Source of the DNA: Epichloe hybrida
Taxonomy: Eukaryota; Ascomycota; Sordariomycetes; Hypocreales; Clavicipitaceae
Direction of reading: 5' to 3'
NCBI GenBank assembly: GCA_019022495.1
Contig: JAFEKR010000015.1
Coordinates: forward strand, 744,001-808,000
DNA: 64,000 bases
Under the pieces are notes generated by a model, which saw only the letters and a list, made by a program, of their open reading frames with translations, had not been told where the DNA came from and did not search any database. The first letter of the stretch is position 1. The number at the start of each line of letters is the position of its first letter. Below, piece after piece: positions 48,783 through 62,900 of this stretch. Made by a program: the position numbers and the translations under genes.

Positions 48783-49190
48783 GGTCTGCATGTATTGCCA
48801 ATACGCGAGCAACTAGACACGCTTTTCAAATCCGAGTGCAGAGTCGGTCAACAAGCCAGCCGCCTCTTACAAAAGAATCGGTCGCAAACAACTCCAGCAC
48901 GTCGCTACGGTGAGAAGGGGGGGCGGTGGACGACGCGACAGAGGACTTGACGGCTGCTCCTGAATCCGAAGGGGGGCACATTCTCAAGATTTATTTCGGC
49001 GAGCCGAGCATCCGGATCGTCTCATTAACGTCACTAGGGTCAGAATGGCCCAAAAGTGGCTTAGCGCTGATTGCGAGGAGAATGCCTGGATCTTGCGGAT
49101 GAACTGTTTTGCCGCACTTGAGAGAATGCGAAGCCTCACCGTGGCTGACGGCTGAAGGTCTTCGCGCTTGGTGGCGCTGTTAAGTGGGGA
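48783..49190. promoter_or_regulatory. erg24 upstream region
   Basis: About 400 bp of clean, GC-balanced DNA between the erg24 ATG and the TA-rich boundary at about 49195; it should hold the promoter. I could not identify a specific TATA or sterol-response motif. Confidence 0.45.
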
Positions 49191-49572
49191 AATAGCTTAT
49201 GTAATCAAGGAGGAATCAGAGTAGTAGTAATTATAAGGCAAACATAGCTAGAGTAAATAATAATGAACTATTATTATTACCTTAATTATTTTAGTATAAC
49301 TTTATAGTAATAAAACTAGGAATTATTATTTTATTATTTTATTTAATTACTTTATAAGAATATAATTATAACTTAAAGATTAAAAATCCTAAAACTAAAA
49401 CTAAATAAATAATTAAAGAATAATTAAGTAAAGAAATTAATTATAAACTACTAAAGTAAAGCTATAGTTAAAAATAAAAGAAAAATAAATTTATACTCTT
49501 AAGGCTGTAATTACTAAATATAAGGTAATAAAAGATAGGAATAAAACTTAACTATTGTTACGTGCTAGCTTT
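49191..49572. other. TA-rich mutated repeat DNA, unidentified
   Basis: Sharp change of composition at about 49195. No terminal structure or coding motif is seen. It is the left half of the target into which GypA-3 inserted. Confidence 0.5.
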
Positions 49573-49774
49573 TGTGAGAACAAAGGGATAGCTAGGCAAG
49601 AGGTATGGGGGCGTTCGTATATTAACTAAAGCTTGCTAGGTCTAAGTGTGTTATGCGTGCGAGTCGCTAACTTATAGGTAGTGACTTACCAGTGTCACGT
49701 GGACCTAGCCCTAGGGCGTGGTGCGCTCGCCTAGTGGTACGCTAGCGCGCTAGTATTATAAGTAGGGCCTTATA
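49573..49774 (-). repeat. GypA-3 3' LTR (element orientation)
   Basis: 202 bp; the plus strand starts TGTGAGAAC. Confidence 0.95.
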
Positions 49775-51139
49775 ATTACCCCCCTACTTTTAGCTAGGCT
49801 CCTAAATAGCTTTTAGTAAGTACTATATAGCTATTTACTAAGTAGTAGCTATACTAAAATAATAATAAATAATATTAGTGTTTAAGTATAAATTTACCTA
49901 TAACTCCCTATTATATTACTAACTTTTCCCTTTCTTATCTATAGTAAACTTTTCCCTAGATACTATTATATTATTAGTTACTATAACTTTACCTTTATTA
50001 CTTACCTTATTATTAGAATAGAATTAGACAGGGAAAGCATTAAGAGCGTTATTATTATAGCTATCCCTAATATCTATTTAAGAGAATGTTCCTATATATA
50101 TTATTTACGTATAGGTTACGCGGACTTTAAGAAGAATTCTCTAGCTAAGCCTAATATCCCTTAGATTAACTATTAATTCCCTAGCATACTAACCACTATT
50201 ATTAAAGGGAAATATTTAAAGCGTTATATCTAGTGTGTTAAACATGGTAATACTTATAAGATAGTAAGTATATTATATTCTCTACTCTTTTAGTCCCTAA
50301 TTGCCTATGTCTCTCTAGGTGATACTAACTATATAAGGGGATTTTCTAGATCTTCTTGCTATTCTTAATTAGGTAAAAACTTTAATAAATGCCCTAAGTA
50401 ATTAGAACCCTAATAACCCTAATAATCATATGTTTTCTAAGGTAACTCGCCACTATTTTAGCACTTATTATCTAAACCTTATTTTAGGGTTTAATTATGC
50501 TAATATAGCTTATTATATTTCCTTTAGTTTAACTAGGGCTACTAAGGTCTATTAGGTACGTTTTGTTATATGTTCTCTAGACCTTTGCTTACTCCCTAGG
50601 TAGGCTGCTTTAGCTACGTATAATTAGTATATTATTTCGCGCTAGTAACTTTTAGTTACTATATATCCTACCCTTGCCCTAGGGATTATAAGTTATTGCT
50701 TCTCCTTTACTACCTATTTACTAACTTTTATAGCTAAACTACACTATATATTATAATTCCTAGAAGAGAAAAATGACTTTATAGCTATAATATTATAATC
50801 TAGGATTTATACCCTAGGGGGTAGTAAAGCACTAGTTTTTCTAGGTAATAGAGGTGGTGGTTTAGGAGGATAAGAGCAAGGGCACTAAGTACCTCCTTTA
50901 TAATAGCGTTATTTTAATGTATAAGGGGGTAACTATAAAAGGGTTTCCTATAAGACTCCCTTCCTTATAGGTATTTTTTCTTTTGTTATTTAGTAAATAG
51001 TCTAATAAGGGTTTTAATTAGAGTGTGATAGCGGCTAACAAGGCTAGGCCTTTTTTATAATTACCTTATCCCTTATTACTTATAACTTAATTATATCTTG
51101 CTATACTTTCTGCTTATTTTGCTTTAATAGAAAGCTTAA

Positions 51140-54100
51140 ATTATGTGTTAAGCGCTTTCTATATCTTCTAACGCTACCTATTAATTATATTCGCTTAGCT
51201 AGCCCTTCTATTTTACTAGGTATTTATCGCCTTTACATGTCTTCCTATAATCCCTAATTTCTTTAACTTTAAACTTATTATTATTATCTTTAAGGTCTAG
51301 TATTAGTATATTCTTATCTAGGGTGTCTTCCTAGTAATTCCATAGCTCTAATAAGCTAACGTAGAACACGTTATGTAGTTAGCTATACTTATTAGGTAGC
51401 GCTAGTTAGTATGCTTATTTACTTACAGCGTTAAGTATCTAAAATAGCCTAATAAATCTTAGGTTTAGCTTTTATTTTACGTCCTTAAGCCTAATATTCT
51501 TTGCTAATAGTAGTACTAAGTCTCCTCTTTTTAAGGTTATTAGCTAATATCTCTAGTTATAGTACTTTACCTACGCTTTAGTAGCCTTTGCCTAGTTATA
51601 CACTAGTGTCTCCCTAACCTTATGTAGCTTTTTAACACGCATATAAGCCTCTAGGACCTCCCCCTCTATGCTCTTACCCTTAAGAGTAAGGTAAAACTCA
51701 GGTAAATAGCCTATAAGAGCGTAGTTAGGGGAGTAGCCTATTATCCTGTTAATAGTATTATTACACGTAAATTAGGCTATTAGGAGTAGCTTTAGCTATA
51801 GTTATTAGTTCTCTTTAATAAAATATTATAGGTAATGCTTAAGCACCTAATTTATCCTCTTTATCTGCCTATTAGTTTAGGGGTAAAACGCTATTAAAAG
51901 CCTTTGCTTTATATATAACTAGTAATATACCTCTAACTAAAATTGGCTTGTAAATACTAATCCTTTATTAGATATAATACCTTCTAGCGCTCTAAATCAT
52001 AGCTTAATCTCCTTATGGAATAACTCTGCTAATTTAGCTACGTTAATTATAGTCTTTATAGGAAGGAAGATAAAGTACTTAGTAAATCAGTCTATAATCA
52101 CTAGGATTATATTAGTTTCTTGCTTGCCTAGCTACACTAGTAGCAAACCTATAACGAAGTCTATTAAGATCTCTGCCTATAGTTGCCTTAGTATTAGTAG
52201 TAATTTAAGGCTTCTATAGGGGCGGTGCTATCTTACTATAACGCGCTAGCATACTCCATAGCTAGACACATAGTCTAAAATAGCTTCACTTATTGCTAGC
52301 TACTAATAGTAATGTTTTAGTAGCTCTAGAGTGTGTTTAGTCCTAAAGTAACCTACTAATAGATTATTATAGTGTAGCTATAAAAGCTCCTATTATAAGA
52401 TAGGCTCCCGCGGAATAACTACCTAGTCTTTATATATTAGGAGGCCCCTTACGCTACGTAACTATAGACTAGCTTTTCCCCTCCCTTTTACTTAGGAGTT
52501 AACCTTACCTTTACACTTTTGTAAATCTAGATCTTAGTCCTATGCCTTCTATAGTAGTTACGCTAATAGTTTATTTGCTATAAATTAGTAAGGATTTAGT
52601 AATATAATAGCCCCCTAAATTACTTATACTATACTAATATCTTAAACATATACTACCTTCTCCTTAAAATCACCCTTATTTAGCTAACCTATTACTAGAT
52701 TTATAGTAGCTAACTAGCCTTCTACCTAGGCTACTCTTGCCTTAGTGGGTTCTAAGACTAGCATTACGCTATGACTTCTTTAATGTATTAGTACTTCTTC
52801 TTTTATTATAAAGATATTTACTATTTTCCTTTAAAGCTCTAGTAGGAGCGCCCTATTTAACATAGGTTTGCCCTTATAATTAAACCTTCTTAATAGTGTA
52901 TCCGCGGGGTTGCTCTTCCTTAGTCTATACTTAATTATAAAATAGAAAGGGCAGAGGAATATATACTATTATACCTATCTTCTATTTAGCTTCTACTACC
53001 TTATAAAGGTCTATAGGTTATAATAGTCTAATAGGACCTCTATAGGTGTCTCCACGCCTTTAATATAATATTACTAGTGTTTAAATAACTCTACTATAGT
53101 AAGCAGCTCTTAATTAGCTATACTATAGTTATATTTAGCGTTTGTAAACTTCCTTAACTAAAAGGCTACTAGATGCTAACGGCCCTTATTATCTTACTAA
53201 GATAGGATTCCTACTATTATAAAAATCAAGGCATTTATCTTAATACACACTACCTAACTTAGGTTATAGTGTTAGAGTAAAGGCGCTTACTAAAAGGCAT
53301 CTTTTAGCTAGTTAAACGCTAACCACTCCTTTTCTCTAAATATAAACCTCCTAGTCTAAATGCCATTTTAACTACCTTTTATTAATATATAAAGAGGTGC
53401 TGTAATTCTAGAGTATCTATAGATAAACTATTAGTAGAAGTTATAAAACCTAAGAAATAACTATATATTCTTAAAACTTATTAGCTCCTTCTATTCTCTA
53501 ATTATATTAACCTAGTAAGTATCTATTAATATCCTGTTAATAGAGAGAATAAACCCTAGGAATTTTACTAATTCCTTATAGAAAGAGCACTTAGAGGGTT
53601 TTATATATAACTCCGCTAACCTTATATGTTTAAGGACTTACTTAATATGTTTAGTATACTCCTCCTTTGTCTTAGAGAAGATTAAGATATTATCTAAATA
53701 TACTATATAAATAGTATTAACTAGCCTATGCAGTGCTTTATAGATATAACTCTAGAAAGTAGCTAGGGCATTTATTAACCTAAAAGGCATTATAAGGTAC
53801 TTATAGTGCCTATAATATGTGTAAAAAGCTATCTTCTATTTATTGCCTTCTTTAATATAAATTCGGTAGTACACATCCTTAATATTAATCTTAGAAAAGA
53901 AACAGGCCCCTTAGTATTAATTAAGGATCTCCGAAATTAAGGGGAGAGCGTAGTAATTCTTCTATATTACCTTATTAAGTCCTTAATAGTTAACGCATAG
54001 CTATAGTATTCTATCCTTCTTTAGCACAAATAGAATAGGCGTGCCTACTAGGCTCTTTAAGGGTCTTATCTAGCCTTTCTTTAGGTTATTGTTAATATAT

Positions 54101-55971
54101 TCCTAGAGCTCCCTAAGTTTGCTTTAGGAGAGAGGATAGATTAGTTTATACAGGGGTATAGCTCCTAGTATAAGATTAATTATATAGTTATTTAACTTCT
54201 TTAATAGGAGGCTCCCTGCCTTATTTAATATAAATATATCTTTAAATTCGCGTAGTTCCTCTAGGATATCTTTAATAGTCCTATATGCTTTTACCTCCTC
54301 TTTATCTTTAAGAGGGATAAACTTATCTTCTATTACGCCTATAATAGCATATATAATTATCTTATTACGCGTTACCTTTATAAACTTATAGGGAGTTAGT
54401 AGTAAAAAGGCTACCTTTCTCTTTTTAAACTACTATTCTTATAAGTATAAGTAGAGATATATATATTCTTCTATAAGTGTGTGTATTCTAATTAATATAG
54501 GGCTTCCCTTTACTCTTAGGTCCTTATTAACAGCTATATATAGTAACTTAAGGTCTTTCTCTTCGCCCTGTAAATCTTTGATTAAAATAGGTACCTTATA
54601 GACACTGTATTAGGGGACTATTAAAGCCCCTACTACCTTTAAGATAGGTATTATGGCCTTAGCCTAATTAAGCTTATAAGTCTGTGCGAATTAGGCGCTT
54701 ATAATATTAATCTTAGCGTAACTATTAAGATCCGCTGCTATTTTAATGTCTTTATGCCTATGGATAGTAACTAGTATGTAAAATTAGCGTCCTACTAGTA
54801 CCCTAGTGTCTAAGGTAAAGGTAAGGGCTTTTACTTCTACCTCTAAGAGTTTTCCTAACCTTCTTATTAGTCTTTCCTTAGCTTATTATAATTATAAAAG
54901 AAATGCTCTATACTACTATAGTTATAGTACTATTTTCTTCCTTATAGTCTATTATTATTTAGGTAGGTAGCTAGGGTCTTTTCCTTATCCTTATCCTTAT
55001 CTCTTTAGTCCCTATTTAGCTAATACCCTTATAAGGAGTTATATCTTTAGTATTAAGCTACCTTATACAGCCCTTTCTCTTCTAAATTGTTTGGCTTTCG
55101 CTTATTCTTTAATATTACCTCCTAGAATTACTAGGTAAGTTATATAATATCTTCTTGTGTTAGACTAGTAATGTCCGCGTGTAAGTTAATATAATCTTAT
55201 AAGTTAGGAAGTAATTTTATAAAGAATATAAGAGTATAGGTCTTTTTTAGAGCTTATTCCAGGTGTTTCTCTAGCAAATCCAAGTAAATACTAAACTTAA
55301 TAGGACTCTAGCCCTCCTTTTGCTTTATGTTTTCTAGCTATGTGGCTATTTATATATTATAACTTACGGAGTCTTTAAGTAGCGTAAGGGTCTAGTCTTA
55401 GAACTTATCCTAGTTATCCTTAGGATAATCCTAACTATTAGCTAGTTATTCTTTAATGTATTAGTCCTATCTAGCCTAATAGTTTGTATATATGTGGTTA
55501 AGTGTAAAGAGAATCTTTTGGTTATCCTAGTAATACTTCTTCTTTACCCCCTTAAAGGTATAGTTAAGGTTATTAAGCTATATCTTATGCTTCTGTGGGT
55601 TTATAGGGTATTAGAGTTCTATAATATTTTAGACCTTAACTTCTTAGCTACTAAGGCTTAAGGATAAACTATCCTTTTAGCCCCTTTTTGCTAGTCCTCT
55701 ATAAGATTATATTAAGTTAGTAAGCTCCTTTTCTTAATCCTATAGTTCCTTAAGTTACTTAAGCTAGGTAATTCGCTCCCTAATTACTACCTTTTCTACT
55801 ACTATAGTAAAGGGTATGGCTTTAGATAAGGTTATAAAATATAGCATGTCCCTAGCTATAGTGTTACTATTATCTAGCTAATCCTAAGTAATATGTGGCA
55901 TAGTTCTAGTGGATTAGGTTATTCTCCCCCCTATATTGCTCTTAGGTAGCTAGTAGGAGAAGCTTTAGAAT
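51140..55971 (-). pseudogene. GypA-3 gag-pol remnant with chromodomain
   Basis: Collinear with GypA-2 on the opposite strand: gag, protease, RT, RNase H, integrase, chromodomain. Stops stand at Trp and Gln codons throughout, although the copy keeps more C and G than GypA-1. No intact protein. Confidence 0.85.
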
Positions 55972-56173
55972 TATAAGAATAAAGGGATAGCTAGGTAAGA
56001 GGTATAGGGGCGTTTATATATTAACTAAAGCTTACTAGGTCTAAGTATATTATATATGCGAGTTACTAACTTATAGGTAGTGACTCGCTAGTGTCACGTG
56101 GACCTAGCCCTAGGGCGTGGTGCGCCCGCCTAGTGGTGCGCTGGCGCGCTGGTGTTGTGAGTAGGGCCTCACA
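55972..56173 (-). repeat. GypA-3 5' LTR (element orientation)
   Basis: 202 bp; on the plus strand it ends GGCCTCACA. Confidence 0.95.
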
Positions 56174-56190
56174 GCTTTGCACGATGTTAG

Positions 56191-56223
56191 GTTAAATCCG
56201 TTAGAGAGGCTAACGGATTTAAC
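56191..56223. other. 14-bp perfect inverted repeat (hairpin)
   Basis: GTTAAATCCGTTAG (56191-56204), a 5-base loop, then CTAACGGATTTAAC (56210-56223), just outside the GypA-3 duplication. Unmutated despite the TA-rich surroundings. It could be the junction of two element ends. Confidence 0.7.
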
Positions 56224-57239
56224 AGGTTATAAGTTATTCTAAGTTTACTTATAAAGCTACTATTAGGTATAGTGTAAGATATCTAAAGAAGGTTGATTCT
56301 CTAGCTAGTTAGCTAAATCTAGGCTTATATAAGCTATATCTAGCTCTAGCATATAATAAGTGCTAGGCGCGCCTTAAAAGATAACTATCCTAGTTAAATA
56401 AAGCTAAACTATAACTAGATTTAGTCTTTATCTAGCTATGTAAATTAAAAAGAAAATTACTTACTAAGTTTATATAAAAGAAAATAAAATCTAGAGTAGT
56501 TATTACTATATATTATAATAACCTATTTATACTATATATCCCTTAGCAAATCTTCTAAAATTATTATATTAAATAATATATTTAATTATCTAAAATTATT
56601 TCCTCTATTTTCTATTCTTATTATTTTTTACTACTAATTTCTATTTTTAGTAAATCCTTAAATTCTATTATACTAGCTATTTTTATTCTATTTTTACTTT
56701 AATTTATCCTCTTAATCTAGTAAACTAGCAAATTTATTTACCTTTATTTCTTTAATACTTAGTAAGTATAAGGTTAGTAATTCTATTTACCTTTATATTA
56801 TAGTTATCTTTATCTTACCTAATAATATAAGTAGTGTTGTATTTAAGATAAGGGAGTTTAGTATTTTTACTTTTCTTTATTATTGTTAGTTTCATAGGGT
56901 ATTGAATTCAATATAATAAGGTTGTGAGCCTAAAGAATAGTATTATTATTGATTTATCTATTCTAGGCTACGTTATATATGTGTAACAAGAGAAGTTAAA
57001 AGCTAGAATTTATAATACTAGGAGGGAAAGAGGGCCGCGCGTTTATAGCCCTATATTTCCTAGCTAATTAACAGGCTAAGTTATAAGTTACGTGTAAGGC
57101 ACGCGCGTAGCCTAAGCTTTTACTAGGTAATTACAGCTATAACGCATAATTAATATTACCTTTATTTTAATACTAAAACCTCTCTCTTTTAATATAATTA
57201 TTAACACGTAATATTAATTATAAAAATAAAAAGAAAGGT
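56224..57239. other. TA-rich repeat DNA, unidentified
   Basis: Mutated DNA with a less damaged CpG-rich patch at about 57030-57120. No terminal repeats or recognisable domains. Confidence 0.45.
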
Positions 57240-57766
57240 AAATTAAGGGTTTAATTAATAAGGGATATAAGAAAAAGAACTTATAGCTTATCTAGGTGTA
57301 TAGTAGCTAATAAGAAGGAAATAATAATCTTACTTAGCTTATAAGCCTATATAAGGATAAGTAAATCCCTTTTAAATCCTTTCTTTCCTTAAAATAATAT
57401 ATATCCTACGCTATAATGTATATATAATATCTTCCCTCTTTAATATAATACCTTCCTTCTCTTATATACTACTACTAATTTTCTATAGTTTATTAGAAGA
57501 GCCTAGTAAGCTAGCGTAGCTATAGTTACTAAGGATATTAACTATAAAGGTATAAATCCCTTATATATTACTATCTTATCCCTATAGCTACTCTCCTAGA
57601 GAATTACCTTTTCTCTTACTATATATATATTATATATAAGTAACCTATCTCTTTATCTAGATAATTATTTAGTTAGTTAAGATAAAGCTTTTAAGGGCTT
57701 TATTAAGTAATACTTTTATAAAGGTATTAGCTAGGTTATTCTCCTTATTAATCTATTAGATATTAT
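57240..57766 (-). pseudogene. Possible copia RNase H fragment
   Basis: The minus strand of about 57650-57766 can be read as a mutated copia RNase H C-terminus (G-E-x-P-S-x-x-x-x-K-type pattern, as in NPADAxTK). Stops are dense and the match is weak, so this is tentative. copia2-B starts immediately after it. Confidence 0.25.
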
Positions 57767-58026
57767 TGTTGAATCCTTCGGATCTTCATTGGTTTAATCA
57801 TAGCCAAAGACCAGACTAATTGTGGGTCCGGCGCGATACACATAATATAATTAGCTACATTAATTTACTACCCTCTCTTTTGCCTTATATACAAATTTCG
57901 CTTACTTTTCTAGCATCTAGACTTTCCCTCCCTTCTCTCTCTTTCCTAGCTAGTAATTAAACTATTATTAACTTTAATTATATAGGATTCCCCTATTACC
58001 TATATAAGACCTTAGTATACTTAATA
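57767..58026 (+). repeat. copia2-B 5' LTR
   Basis: 260 bp, starting TGTTGAATCCTTCGG. Confidence 0.92.
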
Positions 58027-59443
58027 CTAATTAGTAGTTAACTTTATAACTATAAATAAGCTAAGTATTATAAGAAGAGATATTTTTATAAATACTACTA
58101 CTACTACCCTTTATTATACTATAATAGTTATTATAGTAAAAAGGTATAACTATATAAGTATACTAAAGAAAGAGACTAGAATCCTAGTTATAAGCTTATT
58201 AGGCTTCTAAGGAATTAATCTATTAACCCTTAGGCTAAGGGATATAACTTTATTATATTTATCTAGGATATTATTATTAATTATTAATTTTATTATCTAA
58301 TATAAGAAAACTAACTAACTAACTAAATCTATTACTATAAGGCATTTATTTTAAACCTAATATTAAATAACCTTAGCTAAGCTAGCTAATATACCTATAA
58401 ATTCCCTCTAATATATTACCTTCTAATAGACCTTTAATCTCTCCTTATAAGTATTTATTACTTATTTTTTGCCCCCTTTACTCTTAGTGCTATTTACCCT
58501 ATGCTTATTAGTAAGAAAAAAGAGATTACCTCCTTCCCTCCTTTTTATAAAAAATAGGAAGTAGTAATTCCTATTATTTCCTTATTATTTTTCTTGTTAT
58601 TTTTCAGTTACTTTTAGCACTTCTATTACTTTATTTATCCCTATTAATTTATTCTTATTACTACTTTTACTACTTTTACTACTTTTTCCCTTTATTTTTC
58701 CTTACTTTTATAATCTTCTAATTTTATTAAAGCAATAACGCTCCTAAAATGCAAAAGAAGACCTTTATAATAGCAATAGGTAAACATAGGAGCTTAATTA
58801 GTAGTAATAATAATAACTTAATAGCATCCCTTTTATAGTTAAAAATAGTAGAGAAATCTAGACCTTTTATAAGAGAAAGGGCTACTAGTAATAGTAAGGC
58901 TCTAATTATTACCCCTAAGAGACCCTAAGAGCATAAGTTACCCTTATATCTTTAATAGCTTACTTATAACTTCTCTAGTAATTAGAAAGAATTTATTAAG
59001 CTAGATTTAAAGACTACTATATAGCTTAAGCTTAATAACTAGATTATAAGATTTATTAACCTTAGTAAGTATTAAGGTTAGAGAGATAATAACCTATAGG
59101 AATTATTCTAAGAAAACTTTAAAGGCTAGTTTAAAAATACCTTTAAAAGGGCTATAAAGGAGGTTATTAGAGAATTATGTAATTCCTTATAAGATTATAG
59201 TATTCTTATTAAGCAAGGCCTAGGATATTTAATCCTAGTATCCCTTAAAGAAGTGCTTTATTAAACTTTAATACCTCTTTAGTTATAGGAAAGATTATAA
59301 GAATAACTATAATCTTCTAAACCCCTAGAGCCTTAATATTAATAGCCCTAATAACTTACCCTAGAAATTTACTTTCCTTAACCCTAAAGACTACCTAAAC
59401 CTTTATAAAAGCCCCTATAATAATCCCTATTAAATTAATAGTT
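57767..59443 (+). mobile_element. copia2-B: truncated copia2 copy
   Basis: The 260-bp 5' LTR at 57767-58026 and the next 1.4 kb (leader and gag start) are collinear with 24256-25930 of copia2-A. The match stops abruptly at 59443, where a new element begins. The rest may continue beyond that element outside the window, so the target duplication cannot be checked. Confidence 0.88.
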
Positions 59444-59901
59444 TATCAAGCGGAAAACAACACCCCAAAAGACACGATGCTAGCCCACGATCGCGAGTAG
59501 CTCTAGAGCCTACACACAACAGAGGGGTCAATCAACTTAACGGTATCAATTACAACAACGGCAAGGACTATCTCATTATGCAGAGATATCTAAGATTAAA
59601 TAGTCTGTTAGATTAGAAGTGATGTCTTAAATAAATAAGGGAAGGTATCTTCTTAATTTATCTTATAGTAAACATAAGTATAATCTTAGGTAAAGTAAAC
59701 TTAGGGTAATCTTAAGAATCTTATAGGGTGCGTGGATTGCTATTAAAGAGTCTGTTTATAAATAGTCCCTTTATAGATTAAATAATCCTATTACCTAGAT
59801 AACTAATATCGTTATCCCTTGTGGTAATACTCCTATCCCTAAACCCTAGTACTTATCATCATAATCGCGTTTTTTAGGCGCGTATCTTATGGCATATAAC
59901 A
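59444..59901 (-). repeat. Putative 3' LTR of a minus-strand LTR element
   Basis: On the minus strand it begins TGTTATATGCCATAAG right after the polypurine-like CCTAGGGAGG and ends CCGCTTGATA (perhaps originally TGACA), exactly where copia2-B is broken. 458 bp. The partner LTR is outside the window, so the call is structural inference. Confidence 0.45.
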
Positions 59902-62900
59902 CCTCCCTAGGTGTGCACTAGTTACCCCTAACTAGTTATACACACTAAAACCTAAAAGCGCCTTATAAGTATAGTTAGTAACTAATCTCGTGTAAAAAGG
60001 GTAGAGGAACTATTTAATCTATTACACATAGACCTAGGCTAATTAATCTTATATAGCTAAATCTTATATAGTAGGAAATAGGAGTATTAAGGTAAGTAAA
60101 AGAGAAAACCAAAAGGATAGAAAGGTAAAAAGGGTAAAGATATAAGGAAGAAAGGAAAAAAAAAAAGAAAATTATATAAAGCAAAAAGGAAAAAGAGAAG
60201 GTAGATAAGACCTCCCTAGCTAAAGACCTAAATTCCTTATTTCTTAAGAGAGCTTTGGTGTCTTTGGTGTTTGCAAGTATATGGTAGGTGATATTAGCAA
60301 TAGGGTATGGATAGTAAAGCGCTTTATATCCCGCTATGCTACTCTCTTTTCTTAGGTTTCGCGTTAATTAAATAATCCTTAGGCATGCTTCTTCTCCTAT
60401 TAGTAGGCTTTAATAATCTTAGCCTATGTTCCGCGAGGGACTAGGCTAGGCGGTACCACAGACGCGTATGTAAATAATATTAGTAAATACGTAATGATTT
60501 TTCTTTATACCACTCTCTATGCCCTAAGGAAAGGAAGGAGATTAATTATTATAGCTTATCCTATATCTCTAAGTAATTGTTAAATTATCTTTTCTTCCGC
60601 TTACTTAGCTAAGGTTTTATAGCTATGCACTTGCTCTTGTCTAATAACTCTATGGATTCGCAGTAACCTTGGCTAGTCTTCTATATCTAATTATAGTAGC
60701 TTACTTATTATTGCTTACTGTTTTCGGAGAGCTTGTTTAGTAGTATTAGATATTTAATCTTATCTTCCTTATTAGAGTGCTTTAAGCTTTAAAGCTAAGG
60801 ACACTAGCATTGCTTCTTATCTAATAATAGATAATAACACTAATGAAGATGCTTGTAACAAATAATAACTTCCCCTTTTACTTAATCTTAGCTCTTCTAG
60901 TTTAACTAGGGGTAAAACTCCTCTAGTGTCTTACTATATTTATCTTTCCTAATCATGTAGTATTTCTTATATACTAATATTAAAGACTTTAGGGTTGCTA
61001 GTAAAGATACAAGCTATAGGTTACTAGAAATCCTAAATACAAAGCTTGTTATGCTTTGCCGTATTAGTATACTATTTAATTAGATAACTCTTATTAGTAA
61101 CTCAAAGCTTCTAAGGCATAAGTGTAGCGCTAATAGGAAGTCCTTTACTAACTATTTAGGTCATAAAGCAAGGCATTAAGTATTTCACTGTGTGTTATAT
61201 TAAGTGTTAGAGGTTGAAGTCCTTCTAGTATAATAATTCCCTTAGTAATTAATCTCCTATTCTAAGTTTATTTACAGCTATATCTTATAGAACTCTTATA
61301 GTTCTTTTAAGTGCTTTCACATAGCTATACTCTAGGTCTAGGATATTATTAGTTACTATCTAGTCTTTAAGGTATAGTTTAAAGCGTTAGTTAATAGTTA
61401 AGTCTCCTCTAAAAGTGCGTAGTTGTTTGAACTTGATATTATACTTATTTAGTGCATTTTAATCTTCTGATAGCAGATTAATTGCTTGGTAACCGACCTG
61501 GCAGCGGATTATCTAGAGAAGGAACCCTAGGTATATATACCTATATTCCTAGTTTCCTTTCTACTCTATTACTAGGACTACAATTGCTTTAAAGTTAGAG
61601 GGGTAATTTATAAGCTATATAATCTACCCCTATCCGTATACGAAGTTAGCAAACCAAGTTATTTATCCCTCTTCTATGCTATTAAAATATTACAGATATC
61701 CTTATTTCCTATTAAACACAAAAGTAGTCTAATAGTTTATAAAGAAAGTAAATCCTATAATAAGGCGTTAATTACTTATGTGTGAGTGAAGGTTAATAGG
61801 GTCGTAACTATAGCTATACTTAATATTAATAGGCTAATAGGTAGTATAAAGTCTTCTAGCTTTTAAACTAATTAATTATTGTAATATATCTATATCAAAA
61901 TCTTCTGTCTTACTAACTTTAAATGTTTAGGGTAGTACTACTACTATCGCTTTAAGCCTACGCTTTATAATCCTCCCTATTACTATTAGCTTAAACTAGT
62001 TAAGCTAGTCTTTACTTAGAGTCTTACAAGCCTTTCTTAGGAATTCGTGAACGTCCATCAAATAACTACGCTATTATATATTTATCCATCCAGGCCTAAT
62101 TAGTATTACTAGGTTAAAATCGTCGCTATCCTAGTAAACTTTGAATCTTAGTAAAGGCTATAGCTAGTCTCTTCGCGGATAAAATAGAGGTAGCTACCAC
62201 CTATAGAGATTAACTAAATTAATTTCTATAGTGCCTTCCTTAATTCCTTTAAAGAAAGGGCTTTCTAATCTATGTATTAAAACGTGAACGTAGTATATAG
62301 TAAGGCACCTGCTATAAGGAAAGTAAGCAATAGTATTACCATTCACTTTAGTGTAATTACCCTTGTTTATAATAGACTCTCTATACTATTCCATTTTACT
62401 AGGTAAGATTAAAAGGTTCTAGGATAAACAGAATAACTATTATAATAGGAAAGGATATAGTAACTACCTATTAGATTTTTAAATTAGTATAGTTAGAAAG
62501 GATTTTAGGAATAAGGGCAGTATAAGCGAAAACTTTAAAGGTTAAGAGAATATGTGCTTATGTAAGAAGTAGGTTAGATTAAGTGGTTCCTGTGGCCCTA
62601 ATCCTATTCTTATAGTCTTTATTAATTTTAAGAGCGGTTATCAGTAGCTATTACTAGTTACCTCCTTCTCTCTCTCTATTAGCCACTAGCATCCGTCACG
62701 AGGTATCCGTCTATAGAGATTAAGTAGTTACTATAATTTAGACCTTGCTATCGTGAATTACTTATAGGTAGTCTACTTGCTTATTAGGTGCTAACGCCTA
62801 TTATATATAGTATCCTATAGTTTAAGGCTCTTCTAACCCTTTTTCTTTTCTCTTCTTTATACTCCTTAACTTATTACTCTTTGTATTATTACCCTAATTA

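Larger units (their letters stand above)
49573..56173 (-). mobile_element. GypA-3: gypsy chromovirus, minus strand
   Basis: 202-bp LTRs at 49573-49774 and 55972-56173 with target duplication GCTTT at 49568-49572 and 56174-56178; 6601 bp with no insertion inside. On the minus strand gag lies at about 54800-55960, RT at about 53400-54100, integrase at about 51650-52400 and chromodomain at about 51145-51285. The antisense frame of the family is open on plus at about 49920-50160. Confidence 0.95.
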
